Source: Acinetobacter vivianii
GTDB lineage: Bacteria > Pseudomonadota > Gammaproteobacteria > Pseudomonadales > Moraxellaceae
Reading direction: 5' to 3'
NCBI RefSeq assembly: GCF_014635885.1
Contig: NZ_BMDR01000011.1
Coordinates: 31,935-95,934 of the forward strand
Length of the DNA: 64,000 nucleotides
In this document: positions 32,776-40,988 of the stretch, in pieces
Layout: the number at the start of each line of letters is the position of its first letter
Position numbering within the stretch: position 1 is the stretch's first letter
Notes under the pieces: generated by a model
Database searches by the model: none
Seen by the model: only the letters and a program-made list of their open reading frames with translations
Told to the model about the DNA's origin: nothing
Translations under genes and position numbers: made by a program

Positions 32776-32970
32776 ATGGCTAAGTTAAAAACTCGCCGTG
32801 GTGCAGCTAAACGCTTTAAAGCGACTGCAAACGGTTTCAAGCGCAAACAAGCATTCAAGCGCCACATTTTGACCAAAAAATCTGCTAAGCGTATCCGTCA
32901 ATTGCGCGGTTGTGTAATGGTTCACGTAAGTGACGTTGCATCAGTTCGTGCTATGTGCCCATACATCTAA
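32776..32970 (+). CDS. rpmI: 50S ribosomal protein L35
   Basis: A 64-residue basic ribosomal protein (bL35). The family start MAKLKTRRGAAKRFKATANGFKR and the HILTKKSAKRIRQLRG segment are clear. The frame is open upstream to 32692, but ATG 32776 follows AGAGG and gives the family N-terminus. It is 11 bases before rplT. In many bacteria it follows infC; here 4.65 kb of other genes lie between. Confidence 0.98.
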   Translation: MAKLKTRRGAAKRFKATANGFKRKQAFKRHILTKKSAKRIRQLRGCVMVHVSDVASVRAMCPYI

Positions 32971-32981
32971 GGAGATTATAA

Positions 32982-33341
32982 ATGGCTCGTGTAAAACGTG
33001 GTGTAGTGGCTCATCGTCGTCACAAAAAAATTCTTGCTCGCGCTAAAGGTTACTATGGTGCTCGTTCACGCGTTTATCGCGTAGCGTTCCAAGCGGTAAT
33101 CAAAGCTGGTCAATACGCATACCGTGACCGCCGTCAAAAGAAACGTCAATTCCGTGCTTTATGGATTGCGCGTATCAATGCTGGTGCTCGTCAAAACGGT
33201 TTATCATACAGCCGTATGATCGATGGCTTGAAAAAAGCTCAAGTGATCATCGACCGTCGCGTATTAGCTGACATCGCTATGCATGATGCAATTGCATTTG
33301 CTGCTTTAGCTGAGAAAGCTAAAGGCGCATTAGCTGCATAA
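32982..33341 (+). CDS. rplT: 50S ribosomal protein L20
   Basis: A 119-residue bL20, an early assembly protein of the large subunit that in E. coli also represses its own operon through the rpmI leader. It has the typical MARVKRGVVAHRRHKKILARAKGYYG start, YRDRRQKKRQFRALWIARINA, and the ending VLADIAMHDAIAFAALAEKAKGAL. GGAG precedes the ATG, and a terminator (33360-33383) follows, so the unit is rpmI-rplT only. Confidence 0.99.
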   Translation: MARVKRGVVAHRRHKKILARAKGYYGARSRVYRVAFQAVIKAGQYAYRDRRQKKRQFRALWIARINAGARQNGLSYSRMIDGLKKAQVIIDRRVLADIAMHDAIAFAALAEKAKGALAA

Positions 33342-33359
33342 GCTTAGAGATTCAAAGAA

Positions 33360-33383
33360 GGCCGCTTTTTAGCGGTCTTTTTT
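33360..33383 (+). terminator. Terminator of rplT
   Basis: A GGCCGCT/AGCGGTC stem with a TTTT loop, then six T. It slightly overlaps the end of the convergent gene at 33382. Confidence 0.85.
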
Positions 33384-34518
33384 ATTTCCTTCCTATAATT
33401 ATAAGTACAGACAAGATTGTGGTAATAATTAATAAAAACTTAGCAAATTCATATTTCTGAACCAATAAAAATAGACCATATAATATTATTAGGAGTATTG
33501 CTAAGACGATAAGTAGAGTGGTTAGTGCTCGCCAACCAGAAATAGTTTCAGGTTCTGGCGAAGTGGTATTTTCGATAACTGATGAATCTTGCAAACCAGA
33601 TTCTTTTTTACTTAATATTATTTCTTTTTCTAACTCATTTTGAGTTTTTACCGAGATATAAGATGCTTGATAACTATTAGCAGTATGGCAAATAAGTTGG
33701 ACAAACTGTTGACCAATTGATTCCTCATAGAGATTAAATTTATTAATTTCTTCCAAATCAAAGTTGTGATATTTAGACATTTCATTACGTGGATGTTTTA
33801 AACCTCGAAGATGAATTTTTAAAGTTTCGAACTGTTGAAGCAGGGTGAATGCAAGATTATTTTGTGAAGAGGGATTCTCTAGCAATGGAAAAGTACATCC
33901 TTCTTCTTCGTGGGGGTAAAGATGTAAGTTGTTTGTGAATGAAATATCATAGGTTCCATAAAATTGATAAGGTGCAGAACGAATAAGCTCTTGAGTTTCT
34001 TTATAGAAATTTTCCCAATTCAGATCGTTATTAAATATTCTAATTTTTTTGTTTTGTTCTAAATTTAGAGGAATAAGAGTAAACAACATATAGTTCCACT
34101 CGTCTTGGGTGGATAGAGTGCCCCAAAACTCTCTAGGATCGCCTATAGGTTGGATATCTTTTACAATCTCTCTTTCTATTTTTATTAATGCGATATTGGT
34201 ATGTCTTAGATTGAAGACTAATACTGGATAATTATTTATTTCAAATAAAAATTTAGATTGAATTTTTTCAAATTCAGGAAAAAGTAGAGCAAAAGGATAA
34301 AGTGAACAATCGTAGGCACCTTGATGGAATAGATCAAATATTAAAGCATCAATAGAGTCATAAATAAGTGAGTAATCATCTAAATCTCTCACCATAAAAA
34401 TATCGTGATTACGAATGCTCCAATGGTGACGAACAGCATGATAAGAAATGAGGCCTTTAAAAAACTGCTGAGCATTATGTTGTAAACCTAATATAAACTT
34501 CCAGTAATTCTCGGTCAT
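33382..34518 (-). CDS. Hypothetical protein with C-terminal membrane segments (paralogue A)
   Basis: A 378-residue protein of unknown family. Residues 1-325 look soluble and have no signal peptide; two hydrophobic segments follow at ~330-353 and ~357-375, so it should be anchored by its C-terminus with most of the protein in the cytoplasm. It shares architecture and collinear motifs with the gene at 35324-36328: MVRDL at residues 42-46 and TANSYQ at 279-284, where the other has IFRDL and TANHYQ at nearly the same positions. Visibly AT-rich. It is convergent with rplT. Confidence 0.7.
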   Translation of the reverse strand: MTENYWKFILGLQHNAQQFFKGLISYHAVRHHWSIRNHDIFMVRDLDDYSLIYDSIDALIFDLFHQGAYDCSLYPFALLFPEFEKIQSKFLFEINNYPVLVFNLRHTNIALIKIEREIVKDIQPIGDPREFWGTLSTQDEWNYMLFTLIPLNLEQNKKIRIFNNDLNWENFYKETQELIRSAPYQFYGTYDISFTNNLHLYPHEEEGCTFPLLENPSSQNNLAFTLLQQFETLKIHLRGLKHPRNEMSKYHNFDLEEINKFNLYEESIGQQFVQLICHTANSYQASYISVKTQNELEKEIILSKKESGLQDSSVIENTTSPEPETISGWRALTTLLIVLAILLIILYGLFLLVQKYEFAKFLLIITTILSVLIIIGRK

Positions 34519-34590
34519 GGTTTTATAAATACTATTATTGATGAGAAGTTAAGTTGATAATCATAGCTGAAATTATCTATGGATTAAAAC

Positions 34591-34968
34591 GTGCGCAGAC
34601 AATATCACTTTAGACAAGTGGGTCAAGATACTCATATCTGGGATGTACATCATCTGGTTGAGCTAACCAAAACTTTTGTGATTAAGAAAGTGGAACTTGC
34701 TGATATTCGAGAACTCAACGAAGCTTATTGGTTTCCAAATCTATCTCCGACGACACAGCAAATCATTGAACATTTTCAATTGGTTGAAGCTGCTGATCTG
34801 AGTTATCCCATTATTTTGTGTGCGGAAGGTCGGGTAATGGATGGTATGCATCGTGTTGCCAAAGCAAGTTTATTGGGACATGGTGATATTCTTGCTGTGC
34901 AATTTGCACAAACGCCAGAACCAGATTTTATCAATGTGGATGAAGATGAACTGGATTATGATGAATAA
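34591..34968 (+). CDS. Small ParB/sulfiredoxin-fold-like protein
   Basis: A 125-residue protein starting with GTG. The segment ILCAEGRVMDGMHRVAKASLLGH resembles the nucleotide-binding box of the ParB N-terminal/sulfiredoxin fold (G-x-DG-x-HR), preceded by VELADIRELNEAYWF. The highly acidic tail (EPDFINVDEDELDYDE) is notable. There is no helix-turn-helix, so it is not a partition protein. It may bind or hydrolyse a nucleotide, which is inference. It lies between two membrane-tailed paralogues. Confidence 0.65.
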   Translation: MRRQYHFRQVGQDTHIWDVHHLVELTKTFVIKKVELADIRELNEAYWFPNLSPTTQQIIEHFQLVEAADLSYPIILCAEGRVMDGMHRVAKASLLGHGDILAVQFAQTPEPDFINVDEDELDYDE

Positions 34969-35073
34969 ACCAATCTTTTGATTTAATTAGAGATTACATA
35001 ACCCAAACATGTTGCAATAGACTTTTCTTCCTGAATCTTTTTACAGTAAAGAAAACAAGATTGGGATAAAAAT

Positions 35074-35271
35074 ATGCGAGTGAGTGTAGAAGGTTTAGAA
35101 CAAGGCGCGATTGAAACAGAATTAAGTATCTTGCCAAGAAAGGGCGAAACCATTCGGATCTTTTATGGCCCCGATGCGGAAGTGGAGGGTGAAATTGAAA
35201 ATATCCATCACATTGTCAATCAGCATGATGGTGGTCATAAAATCATTATCAAAATCAGGCCGACTTTTTAG
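35074..35271 (+). CDS. Hypothetical 65-residue protein
   Basis: A small, probably beta-rich protein (MRVSVEGLEQGAIETELSIL, GETIRIFYGPDAEVEGEIENIHHIV, HKIIIKIRPTF) with no signal or membrane part. No family recognised. It is preceded by AT-rich sequence and followed directly by a terminator at 35282-35310, which supports it as a real transcribed gene. Confidence 0.65.
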   Translation: MRVSVEGLEQGAIETELSILPRKGETIRIFYGPDAEVEGEIENIHHIVNQHDGGHKIIIKIRPTF

Positions 35272-35281
35272 ATTAAACAGA

Positions 35282-35310
35282 AAACCTAGATGACGTGATC
35301 TAGGTTTTTT
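35282..35310. terminator. Bidirectional terminator after the 65-residue gene
   Basis: AAACCTAGAT pairs with ATCTAGGTTT around a short loop and is followed by T6. It separates convergent genes. Confidence 0.8.
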
Positions 35311-35323
35311 ATTTAGCCCGTTG

Positions 35324-36328
35324 TTATAAACCAAAATAATATGCACAAACACAGATGATAATGGTGAGGAGAATTAATTTAATCACGCCTGAAGCGCCAA
35401 CTTTGTGGTGCTGTTGGGTTGGGTTGTGTTGTTGTGGAACTTCCATGGTTCGATCAACGATTTCTGGTTCTTCTGCCGTTAGTTGCGCCGTTTGGTAATG
35501 ATTGGCGGTTTTCACGATCAGCTTGGCAAATAGGTCATCCGCTTTTTGCAAAAAGTTACGTAGGTTAATCTGCTCCTCAGGACTGAGTAATTCGCCGGTA
35601 GCTGTGTAAGGATGCTTCTTTTGCTGTTCTAAATAATTCACTAATGCTTGGGTGCGATGTAATAAGCGGTGTGCACAGTCAGCTGGATAGTCGGTTGGGA
35701 TCAAGGCCTGTTGCTGACTGGAGAGGTCTTCTGGATCGACTTCATAACCATAGAAAGGAAAATCCTGCTGTTCAGGTTCTATAAAGTTGTCCGCATATTT
35801 GCTGTCAAACAGTTCTCTTTCCAGAAAAATAGCAACTTCATTCCAATTCACTTTTTTTAGATCGGCATCGATTTTCTTGGCGAATTTATCATTTAACTCG
35901 TAACGCCAAAGATCTTCCTGACGTAGTGCTGATTGCTGAGAAGTAGGGGCTTGAAACTCACTATCACTATTGTCCCATTCGGCAAGCTCATGTCCACAGA
36001 TCCAGGCTGTTTTTTTGTTGGCTTGATGGCTTACGATAAAATGTGCAAAGGGAAGCAGTTCAACATTGGCATTCGGATTCTGCTCATCATTGAGTACGCT
36101 GGACAAATGTAGACTCAGCTTTTTGACGCCTTGTTTTTTTAAACCTTCAAGCCAGATCTGGAAGTGCTGAGCCAGTAGGTGCTGCGAAAGTAAATCTCTG
36201 AAGATTAGACGATTCTGATCAAAAACTGGATGGTCGATCCAGCGACTAAAATTAAGATTCCCTGCAAGGTATTCATTGCCATAGGTGACAAGGCTAAGCT
36301 GCTGTTTCCAGATTTGATCAAGCGCCAT
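35324..36328 (-). CDS. Hypothetical protein with C-terminal membrane anchor (paralogue B)
   Basis: A 334-residue protein of unknown family. Most of it is soluble; one hydrophobic segment forms the extreme C-terminus (VIKLILLTIIICVCAYYFGL, 315-334), giving a tail-anchored topology. The region before it is Gln/His-rich (VPQQHNPTQQHHK). Collinear motifs (IFRDL at 42-46, TANHYQ at 274-279) and the layout make it a distant paralogue of the gene at 33382-34518. It is less AT-rich than that gene. It is divergent from pheS. Confidence 0.72.
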   Translation of the reverse strand: MALDQIWKQQLSLVTYGNEYLAGNLNFSRWIDHPVFDQNRLIFRDLLSQHLLAQHFQIWLEGLKKQGVKKLSLHLSSVLNDEQNPNANVELLPFAHFIVSHQANKKTAWICGHELAEWDNSDSEFQAPTSQQSALRQEDLWRYELNDKFAKKIDADLKKVNWNEVAIFLERELFDSKYADNFIEPEQQDFPFYGYEVDPEDLSSQQQALIPTDYPADCAHRLLHRTQALVNYLEQQKKHPYTATGELLSPEEQINLRNFLQKADDLFAKLIVKTANHYQTAQLTAEEPEIVDRTMEVPQQHNPTQQHHKVGASGVIKLILLTIIICVCAYYFGL

Positions 36329-36558
36329 CGTTGTTATTTCTCATTGACGATATCGGTATCTTATCCATTTTATTCAATTATTGATCATTTTTTTCAAAAA
36401 ATTAATGGATCTCTTTCATTCTTCTATTGTTTTACTCCCAAGTTTATGCAGAAAAACTAGATGATTTAAAGCTTGGTTTTGCTTCATAAAATAGGTAAAA
36501 AGCTGATAAACTATAGCGTTTTCTTATATTTCTATATTTTGTTGCTTTGAGAGTTACT

Positions 36559-37539
36559 ATGTCACTGGAAGCCCTGACCACTGAAGCGCTTGCTGCCATT
36601 GCAGCGGCTCAAGACCTTGCTGCACTCGATCAAGTACGTGTGCAATTTACAGGGAAAAAAAGCCAGCTTGCAGAGCAGTCGAAAGCACTTGGAAAAATGG
36701 ATCCTGAAGAACGAAAAGTACAAGGTGCTGCCATCCATGCTGTTCGTGAAGCAATCAATGCAGCTTTGACCGAGCGTCAACAGTCATTACAACAAGCTGA
36801 ACTTGCGAAGAAACTGGCAAGTGAAACCATTGATATTACTTTGCCAGGTCGCGGTCAGCGCATGGGAAGTATTCATCCTGTTACTCAAGTACAAGAACGT
36901 ATTTGCCAATTTTTTACCAAGGCGGGATTTCAGGTTGCGCATGGTCCTGAGGTTGAAGATGACTATCACAACTTCGAAGCCTTAAATATTCCGGGACATC
37001 ACCCGGCGCGTGCCATGCACGATACCTTCTATTTTGATGCGACACATTTATTGCGTACGCATACTTCGGGTGTCCAAATCCGTACTATGGAAACCAGCCA
37101 GCCACCGATTCGTATTGTGTGCCCAGGCCGTGTTTATCGTTGTGACTCGGATCAAACGCATTCACCGATGTTCCATCAGATCGAAGGTTTATATGTGGCG
37201 GAGAACACCAGCTTTGCCGAGTTAAAAGGGTTATTGATTAACTTGCTCAATGAATTCTTTGAAAAAGATTTGAAAGTACGTTTCCGTCCGTCTTACTTCC
37301 CATTCACAGAGCCAAGTGCCGAAGTGGATATCATGGATGAACGCGGTCGTTGGTTAGAGGTTTTAGGTTGTGGCATGGTGCATCCAAATGTACTTCGTGC
37401 TGCAGGTATTGATCCTGATAAATACAAAGGCTTTGCTTTTGGTTTAGGGGTAGAGCGTTTTGCAATGTTGCGTTATGGCATCAATGATTTGCGTATGTTC
37501 TATCAAAATGATGTGCGTTTCTTACGCCAGTTTGCCTAA
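36559..37539 (+). CDS. pheS: Phenylalanine--tRNA ligase alpha subunit
   Basis: The catalytic class II subunit of the alpha2beta2 enzyme. An N-terminal coiled coil (~1-85) is followed by LPGRGQRMGSIHPVTQV, motif 2 around IRIVCPGRVYRCDSDQTHSPMFHQIEGL, and the Phe-pocket/motif 3 region GCGMVHPNVLRAAGIDP and FAFGLGVERFAMLRYGI. ATG 36559 gives 326 residues and the family start; the open frame back to 36547 adds four residues. The 230-bp upstream gap has no obvious Phe-rich leader peptide. pheT and ihfA follow. Confidence 0.98.
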   Translation: MSLEALTTEALAAIAAAQDLAALDQVRVQFTGKKSQLAEQSKALGKMDPEERKVQGAAIHAVREAINAALTERQQSLQQAELAKKLASETIDITLPGRGQRMGSIHPVTQVQERICQFFTKAGFQVAHGPEVEDDYHNFEALNIPGHHPARAMHDTFYFDATHLLRTHTSGVQIRTMETSQPPIRIVCPGRVYRCDSDQTHSPMFHQIEGLYVAENTSFAELKGLLINLLNEFFEKDLKVRFRPSYFPFTEPSAEVDIMDERGRWLEVLGCGMVHPNVLRAAGIDPDKYKGFAFGLGVERFAMLRYGINDLRMFYQNDVRFLRQFA

Positions 37540-37572
37540 GCATTTTTTCAGGATTAGATAAGGTTTATACAA

Positions 37573-39954
37573 ATGAAAATTAGTGAAAATTGGTTACGCA
37601 CGTGGGTGAACCCAGCCATTGATAGCGATACATTGTCTGATCAATTAACCATGCTCGGTTTGGAAGTTGATGATTTGGCGCCTGTGGCGAAACCATTTAC
37701 CGGTGTGGTTGTGGGTGAAGTACTCACCGTTGAACAGCACCCAGATGCGGATCGTTTACGTGTGACCACGGTGAATATTGGTTCGGGTGAGCCATTACAA
37801 ATCGTTTGTGGTGCACCAAATGTACGTGTTGGTATGAAAGCGCCTGTTGCAACCGTAGGTGCGGTATTGCCTGGTGATTTTAAAATTAAAAAAGGCAAAC
37901 TGCGTGGTGTTGAATCACATGGCATGTTATGCGGTGCTTCTGAAATTGATTTAGAAGACAAGATTGACGGTTTATTGGAATTACCCGCTGATGCGCCAGT
38001 TGGGATCAATATCCGTGAATATTTAAAACTTGATGACAACGTGATTGATATCAGTATTACGCCAAACCGCGGTGACTGTTTCAGTATCCGTGGTATTGCA
38101 CGTGAAATTGCAGTGATCAATCAGTTAACGATGAATGAGCCTGAGATTCAGTCTGTTCCTGCAACCATCGCTGATGAAAAAGCAGTGACCATCACGACTG
38201 AAGGTACGCCACGCTACTTGGGTCGTATTGTTAAAAATGTAAATGTTAAAGCAGCAACACCAGACTGGATGGAGCAAGCATTAGCACGTTCAGGTATCCG
38301 TACCCATAGCATTCTGGTTGATATTACTAACTATGTATTACTTGAGTTAGGTCAACCTATGCATGCTTTTGATTTGGCGAAAATCGAAGGTTCAATTCAC
38401 GTCCGTCAAGCGCAACCTAAAGAAAAATTAGTGTTGCTTAATGATCAGGAAGTTGAGTTACAAGATGACATGATGGTAATTGCTGATGATCAAAAAGCAT
38501 TAGCCATTGCAGGTATCATGGGCGGTTTGGCATCATCTGTTACCGATGATACGCAAGATATTTTCCTTGAAAGTGCATTCTTTGCGCCTTTAGCCATTGC
38601 TGGTCGTGCGCGTCGTTTTGGTTTACATACGGATTCATCTCAACGTTATGAACGTGGTGTCGATTTTGAATTGCCAATGATCGCAATGCATCGTGCTTCT
38701 GAATTGATTCAAGCATTTGCTGGTGGTGAGTTTGGCCCAATCACAGTGGCTGAACAAACGACTTTATTGCCAAAACGTGAAGCGATTGTATTGAAACAGG
38801 CGCAAGTTGATCAGTTACTTGGATATCAAGTAGCGAGTGATTTTATTGCTGATGCATTAACACGCCTTGGTTGTATGGTTACCGCAATCGCTGAAGGCGA
38901 GTGGAGTGTTGTTCCTCCTTCGTATCGTTATGATATGGCGATTTATCAAGATTTGATTGAAGAAGTTGTACGTATCGACGGTTATGACAATATTCAAATC
39001 AGTTTGCCAAAAATTGATGTGAAATTAGAAAAATATCAAGACCGCTTTGAGGTTGCACAATTACGTCAAACGATTGCAACATTAGGTTATCAAGAAGCCA
39101 TCAGCTTTAGCTTTGCTGATGCAAAACTTGAAAAGCAGTTGAATCCAGCAGTACAGCCATTGATGTTGGCGAATCCAATTTCAAGTGACTTGGCTGCGAT
39201 GCGTAGTACCTTGTTATCAAGCTTGATTCCTTGCGTACAGTACAACTTAAACCGTCAACAGCAACGTGTACGTTTCTTTGAACTCGGTTTACGTTTTGAT
39301 TATCAGAATGCACAAAGTATTCATGACCTTAAACAGATCCCAACCCTGGCATTGATTGCTGTCGGTTCACGTACACCTGAATCTTGGCATGCAAAACCTC
39401 AGGCTATGGATTTCTTTGACTTTAAAGGTGAGGTTGAAGAGATTCTGGCAGCAGGTCGTATTGGGGTTGAATTTGTCCGTACCGAGCGTGCATGGTTACA
39501 TCCAGGTCAATCTGCGGAAATTTTGTTAGATGGACAGTCGATTGGTTATCTCGGTCGTTTACATCCATCTTTGGAAAATGAACTAGATTTGGGCACAACT
39601 TGGGTCGCAGAGCTGGATCAGCAGGCTGTTTTGCAATCTTATGTATCTAATTTTACAGAATTATCACGTTTTCCATCAGTTAGACGTGATATTGCGCTTT
39701 TAATCTCTGATAATATTGAGGTAAGAGATATTCAGCGGTTAATTGAGCAAACTGGTGGAGAGTTACTAGACTCGACATGGTTGTTCGATGTGTATACGGG
39801 GCAAGGAGTTGAACAAGGCAAACGCTCTCTCGCTTTTGCAGTGTTATGGCAACATCCAACTCGTACGCTTGAAGATGCTGAAATTAAATCTGGTATGGAT
39901 AACATTATTCAAGTGTTGGAAGACACTTACCAAGCGACATTGAGGGCCTCATGA
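37573..39954 (+). CDS. pheT: Phenylalanine--tRNA ligase beta subunit
   Basis: The 793-residue structural and editing subunit. Domains in order: a tRNA-binding OB fold (~40-150, with VCGAPNVRVGMKAPVATVGAVLPG), the B3/B4 editing domain (YLGRIVKN to VRQAQPKEKLVLLNDQE and IAGIMGG), B5 (DQLLGYQVASDFIADALTRLGC), the core (GYQEAISFSF, NPISSDLAAMRSTLL) and the C-terminal anticodon-binding FDX-ACB domain (ELSRFPSVRRDIALLI). Its stop overlaps the ihfA start (ATGA at 39951). Confidence 0.98.
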   Translation: MKISENWLRTWVNPAIDSDTLSDQLTMLGLEVDDLAPVAKPFTGVVVGEVLTVEQHPDADRLRVTTVNIGSGEPLQIVCGAPNVRVGMKAPVATVGAVLPGDFKIKKGKLRGVESHGMLCGASEIDLEDKIDGLLELPADAPVGINIREYLKLDDNVIDISITPNRGDCFSIRGIAREIAVINQLTMNEPEIQSVPATIADEKAVTITTEGTPRYLGRIVKNVNVKAATPDWMEQALARSGIRTHSILVDITNYVLLELGQPMHAFDLAKIEGSIHVRQAQPKEKLVLLNDQEVELQDDMMVIADDQKALAIAGIMGGLASSVTDDTQDIFLESAFFAPLAIAGRARRFGLHTDSSQRYERGVDFELPMIAMHRASELIQAFAGGEFGPITVAEQTTLLPKREAIVLKQAQVDQLLGYQVASDFIADALTRLGCMVTAIAEGEWSVVPPSYRYDMAIYQDLIEEVVRIDGYDNIQISLPKIDVKLEKYQDRFEVAQLRQTIATLGYQEAISFSFADAKLEKQLNPAVQPLMLANPISSDLAAMRSTLLSSLIPCVQYNLNRQQQRVRFFELGLRFDYQNAQSIHDLKQIPTLALIAVGSRTPESWHAKPQAMDFFDFKGEVEEILAAGRIGVEFVRTERAWLHPGQSAEILLDGQSIGYLGRLHPSLENELDLGTTWVAELDQQAVLQSYVSNFTELSRFPSVRRDIALLISDNIEVRDIQRLIEQTGGELLDSTWLFDVYTGQGVEQGKRSLAFAVLWQHPTRTLEDAEIKSGMDNIIQVLEDTYQATLRAS

Positions 39955-40247
39955 CAGCATTAACAAAAGCAGATATGGCGGACCATTTAAGTGAGCTTAC
40001 TAGCTTAAATCGCCGCGAAGCAAAACAAATGGTCGAGTTGTTTTTTGACGAAATCAGCCAAGCACTGATTGCGGGTGAGCAAGTCAAACTTTCTGGGTTC
40101 GGTAATTTTGAGTTGCGTGACAAACGTGAACGTCCAGGACGTAATCCTAAGACTGGTGAAGAGATTCCAATCTCTGCCCGTCGCGTGGTAACGTTCCGAG
40201 CGGGTCAGAAATTTAGACAGCGTGTTGGAAATGAGCAGATCGATTGA
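39951..40247 (+). CDS. ihfA: Integration host factor subunit alpha
   Basis: A 98-residue HU/IHF-family DNA-bending protein. It has the LTKADMADHLSELTSLNRREAKQMVELFFDEI helices, GFGNFELRDKRERPGRNPKTGEEIPISARRVVTFRAGQKF with the minor-groove arm (Arg-Pro-Gly-Arg-Asn-Pro), and a short tail. IHF helps recombination, replication and many sigma54 promoters. It is translationally coupled to pheT. Its last codons form the left arm of the terminator, so gene end and terminator overlap. Confidence 0.98.
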   Translation: MTALTKADMADHLSELTSLNRREAKQMVELFFDEISQALIAGEQVKLSGFGNFELRDKRERPGRNPKTGEEIPISARRVVTFRAGQKFRQRVGNEQID

Positions 40248-40259
40248 TCTGCTTTTTTA
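40234..40259 (+). terminator. Terminator overlapping the ihfA stop codon
   Basis: An AGCAGATC-GATT-GATCTGCT hairpin, then T6. The left arm lies in the final codons of ihfA and the stop is inside the hairpin. Confidence 0.85.
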
Positions 40260-40296
40260 TATTTTATTTTGATTGAATTCTAAATAATTAGGGCAT

Positions 40297-40328
40297 AAAA
40301 AAAAGAGAACCGTAAGGTTCTCTTTTTT
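40297..40328. terminator. Terminator of the Ala-rich lipoprotein gene
   Basis: GAGAACC/GGTTCTC with a GTAA loop, flanked by an A run and a T run, so it can act on both strands. Confidence 0.85.
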
Positions 40329-40347
40329 CGATAATCTAAAAACTAGA

Positions 40348-40599
40348 TTATTTAGCGGCAGAAGCTGGTGCAGCTGGAGCAGAAGCTGGAGCAGCAACTT
40401 CAGAAGCAGCAGCAACTGGAGCAGCAGCAGCGGCAGCAGTAGCAGCAGAAGCAGCAGTAGTAGCTTCAGAAGCAGCAACTACAGCTTCAGAAGCAGCAGC
40501 TTTAGCGTCAGCAGCTGGCGCTTCTTCTTTCTTAGAGCAACCAACGAAAGCTAAAGTAGTAGCAATAGCAGCAACAACAGCGAATTTTTTGAATAACAT
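40348..40599 (-). CDS. Ala/Ser-rich small lipoprotein
   Basis: An 83-residue protein with a lipoprotein signal ending LAFVGC (Cys21), then SKKEEAP and a low-complexity tail dominated by Ala with Ser, Glu, Thr, Val and Pro (AASEAVVAASEATTAASAATAAAA, PVAAASEVAAPASAPAAPASAAK). It should be an outer-membrane-anchored flexible or helical rod. Function unknown. The DNA carries many imperfect GCAGCA/GCTTCT units, a possible source of length variation. It has its own promoter and terminator. Confidence 0.82.
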   Translation of the reverse strand: MLFKKFAVVAAIATTLAFVGCSKKEEAPAADAKAAASEAVVAASEATTAASAATAAAAAAPVAAASEVAAPASAPAAPASAAK

Positions 40600-40950
40600 G
40601 GCATCACTCTCATAAAATTGTGAGATTAAAAAAAACCTTAAGTTAGTCTGTTTGTGCTTTTATTATTCCTAAACGCTTTAGGTAACAACGCAGGGAGCAG
40701 CCTAACTGGTCTGACGCTATCGTATCAAAGCAATTCGTGAATTACTACTGTTCTGTCCAACAAAACGACAAAAATGGGCAAAATTCGGCTGTTTTTTGAT
40801 AGAAAATAACTATAGATTATAAAATCTAAATCGGTAAGTTGCGGAAATTAAATAAGTTATTTTATAAATATATAAATAAATCAATGAAATAGTGTTTTTG
40901 GTAACTTTTTTAAAAAAATGTAAATATTATGTAAGTATGTCAACCAAATA
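40600..40950. other. AT-rich intergenic region between the lipoprotein gene and rho
   Basis: About 350 bp without a credible gene. It holds the lipoprotein promoter at 40660-40688 and otherwise AT-rich sequence up to the rho terminator. Confidence 0.6.
40660..40688 (-). promoter_or_regulatory. Lipoprotein gene promoter with palindromic spacer
   Basis: On the minus strand: TTGTTA (40688-40683), 17 bases, TAATAA (40665-40660). The spacer contains a perfect inverted repeat CCTAAA-N3-TTTAGG (40668-40682), suggesting control by a dimeric regulator. Confidence 0.5.
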
Positions 40951-40981
40951 AAAAAAGCTACCATTAAGGTAGCTTTTTTTA
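40951..40981 (-). terminator. Terminator of rho
   Basis: A GCTACC/GGTAGC stem with a five-base loop. Read on the minus strand it is followed by six T; the other side also has a T run. Confidence 0.85.
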
Positions 40982-40988
40982 TCCGACT

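Noticed and set aside
36329..36558. Phe-rich leader peptide (pheM-like attenuator) before pheS
   Set aside because: A frame with several Phe exists but has no good start or following terminator/antiterminator pair.
40257..40478. Leu-rich open frame antisense to ihfA terminator/lipoprotein region
   Set aside because: It is a frame shadow of the Ala-coding triplets of the lipoprotein gene and runs through a terminator.
40348..40599. Repeated GCA/GCT units as a possible CRISPR or satellite array
   Set aside because: The units are imperfect codon-level repeats without spacers and are explained by the Ala-rich protein.
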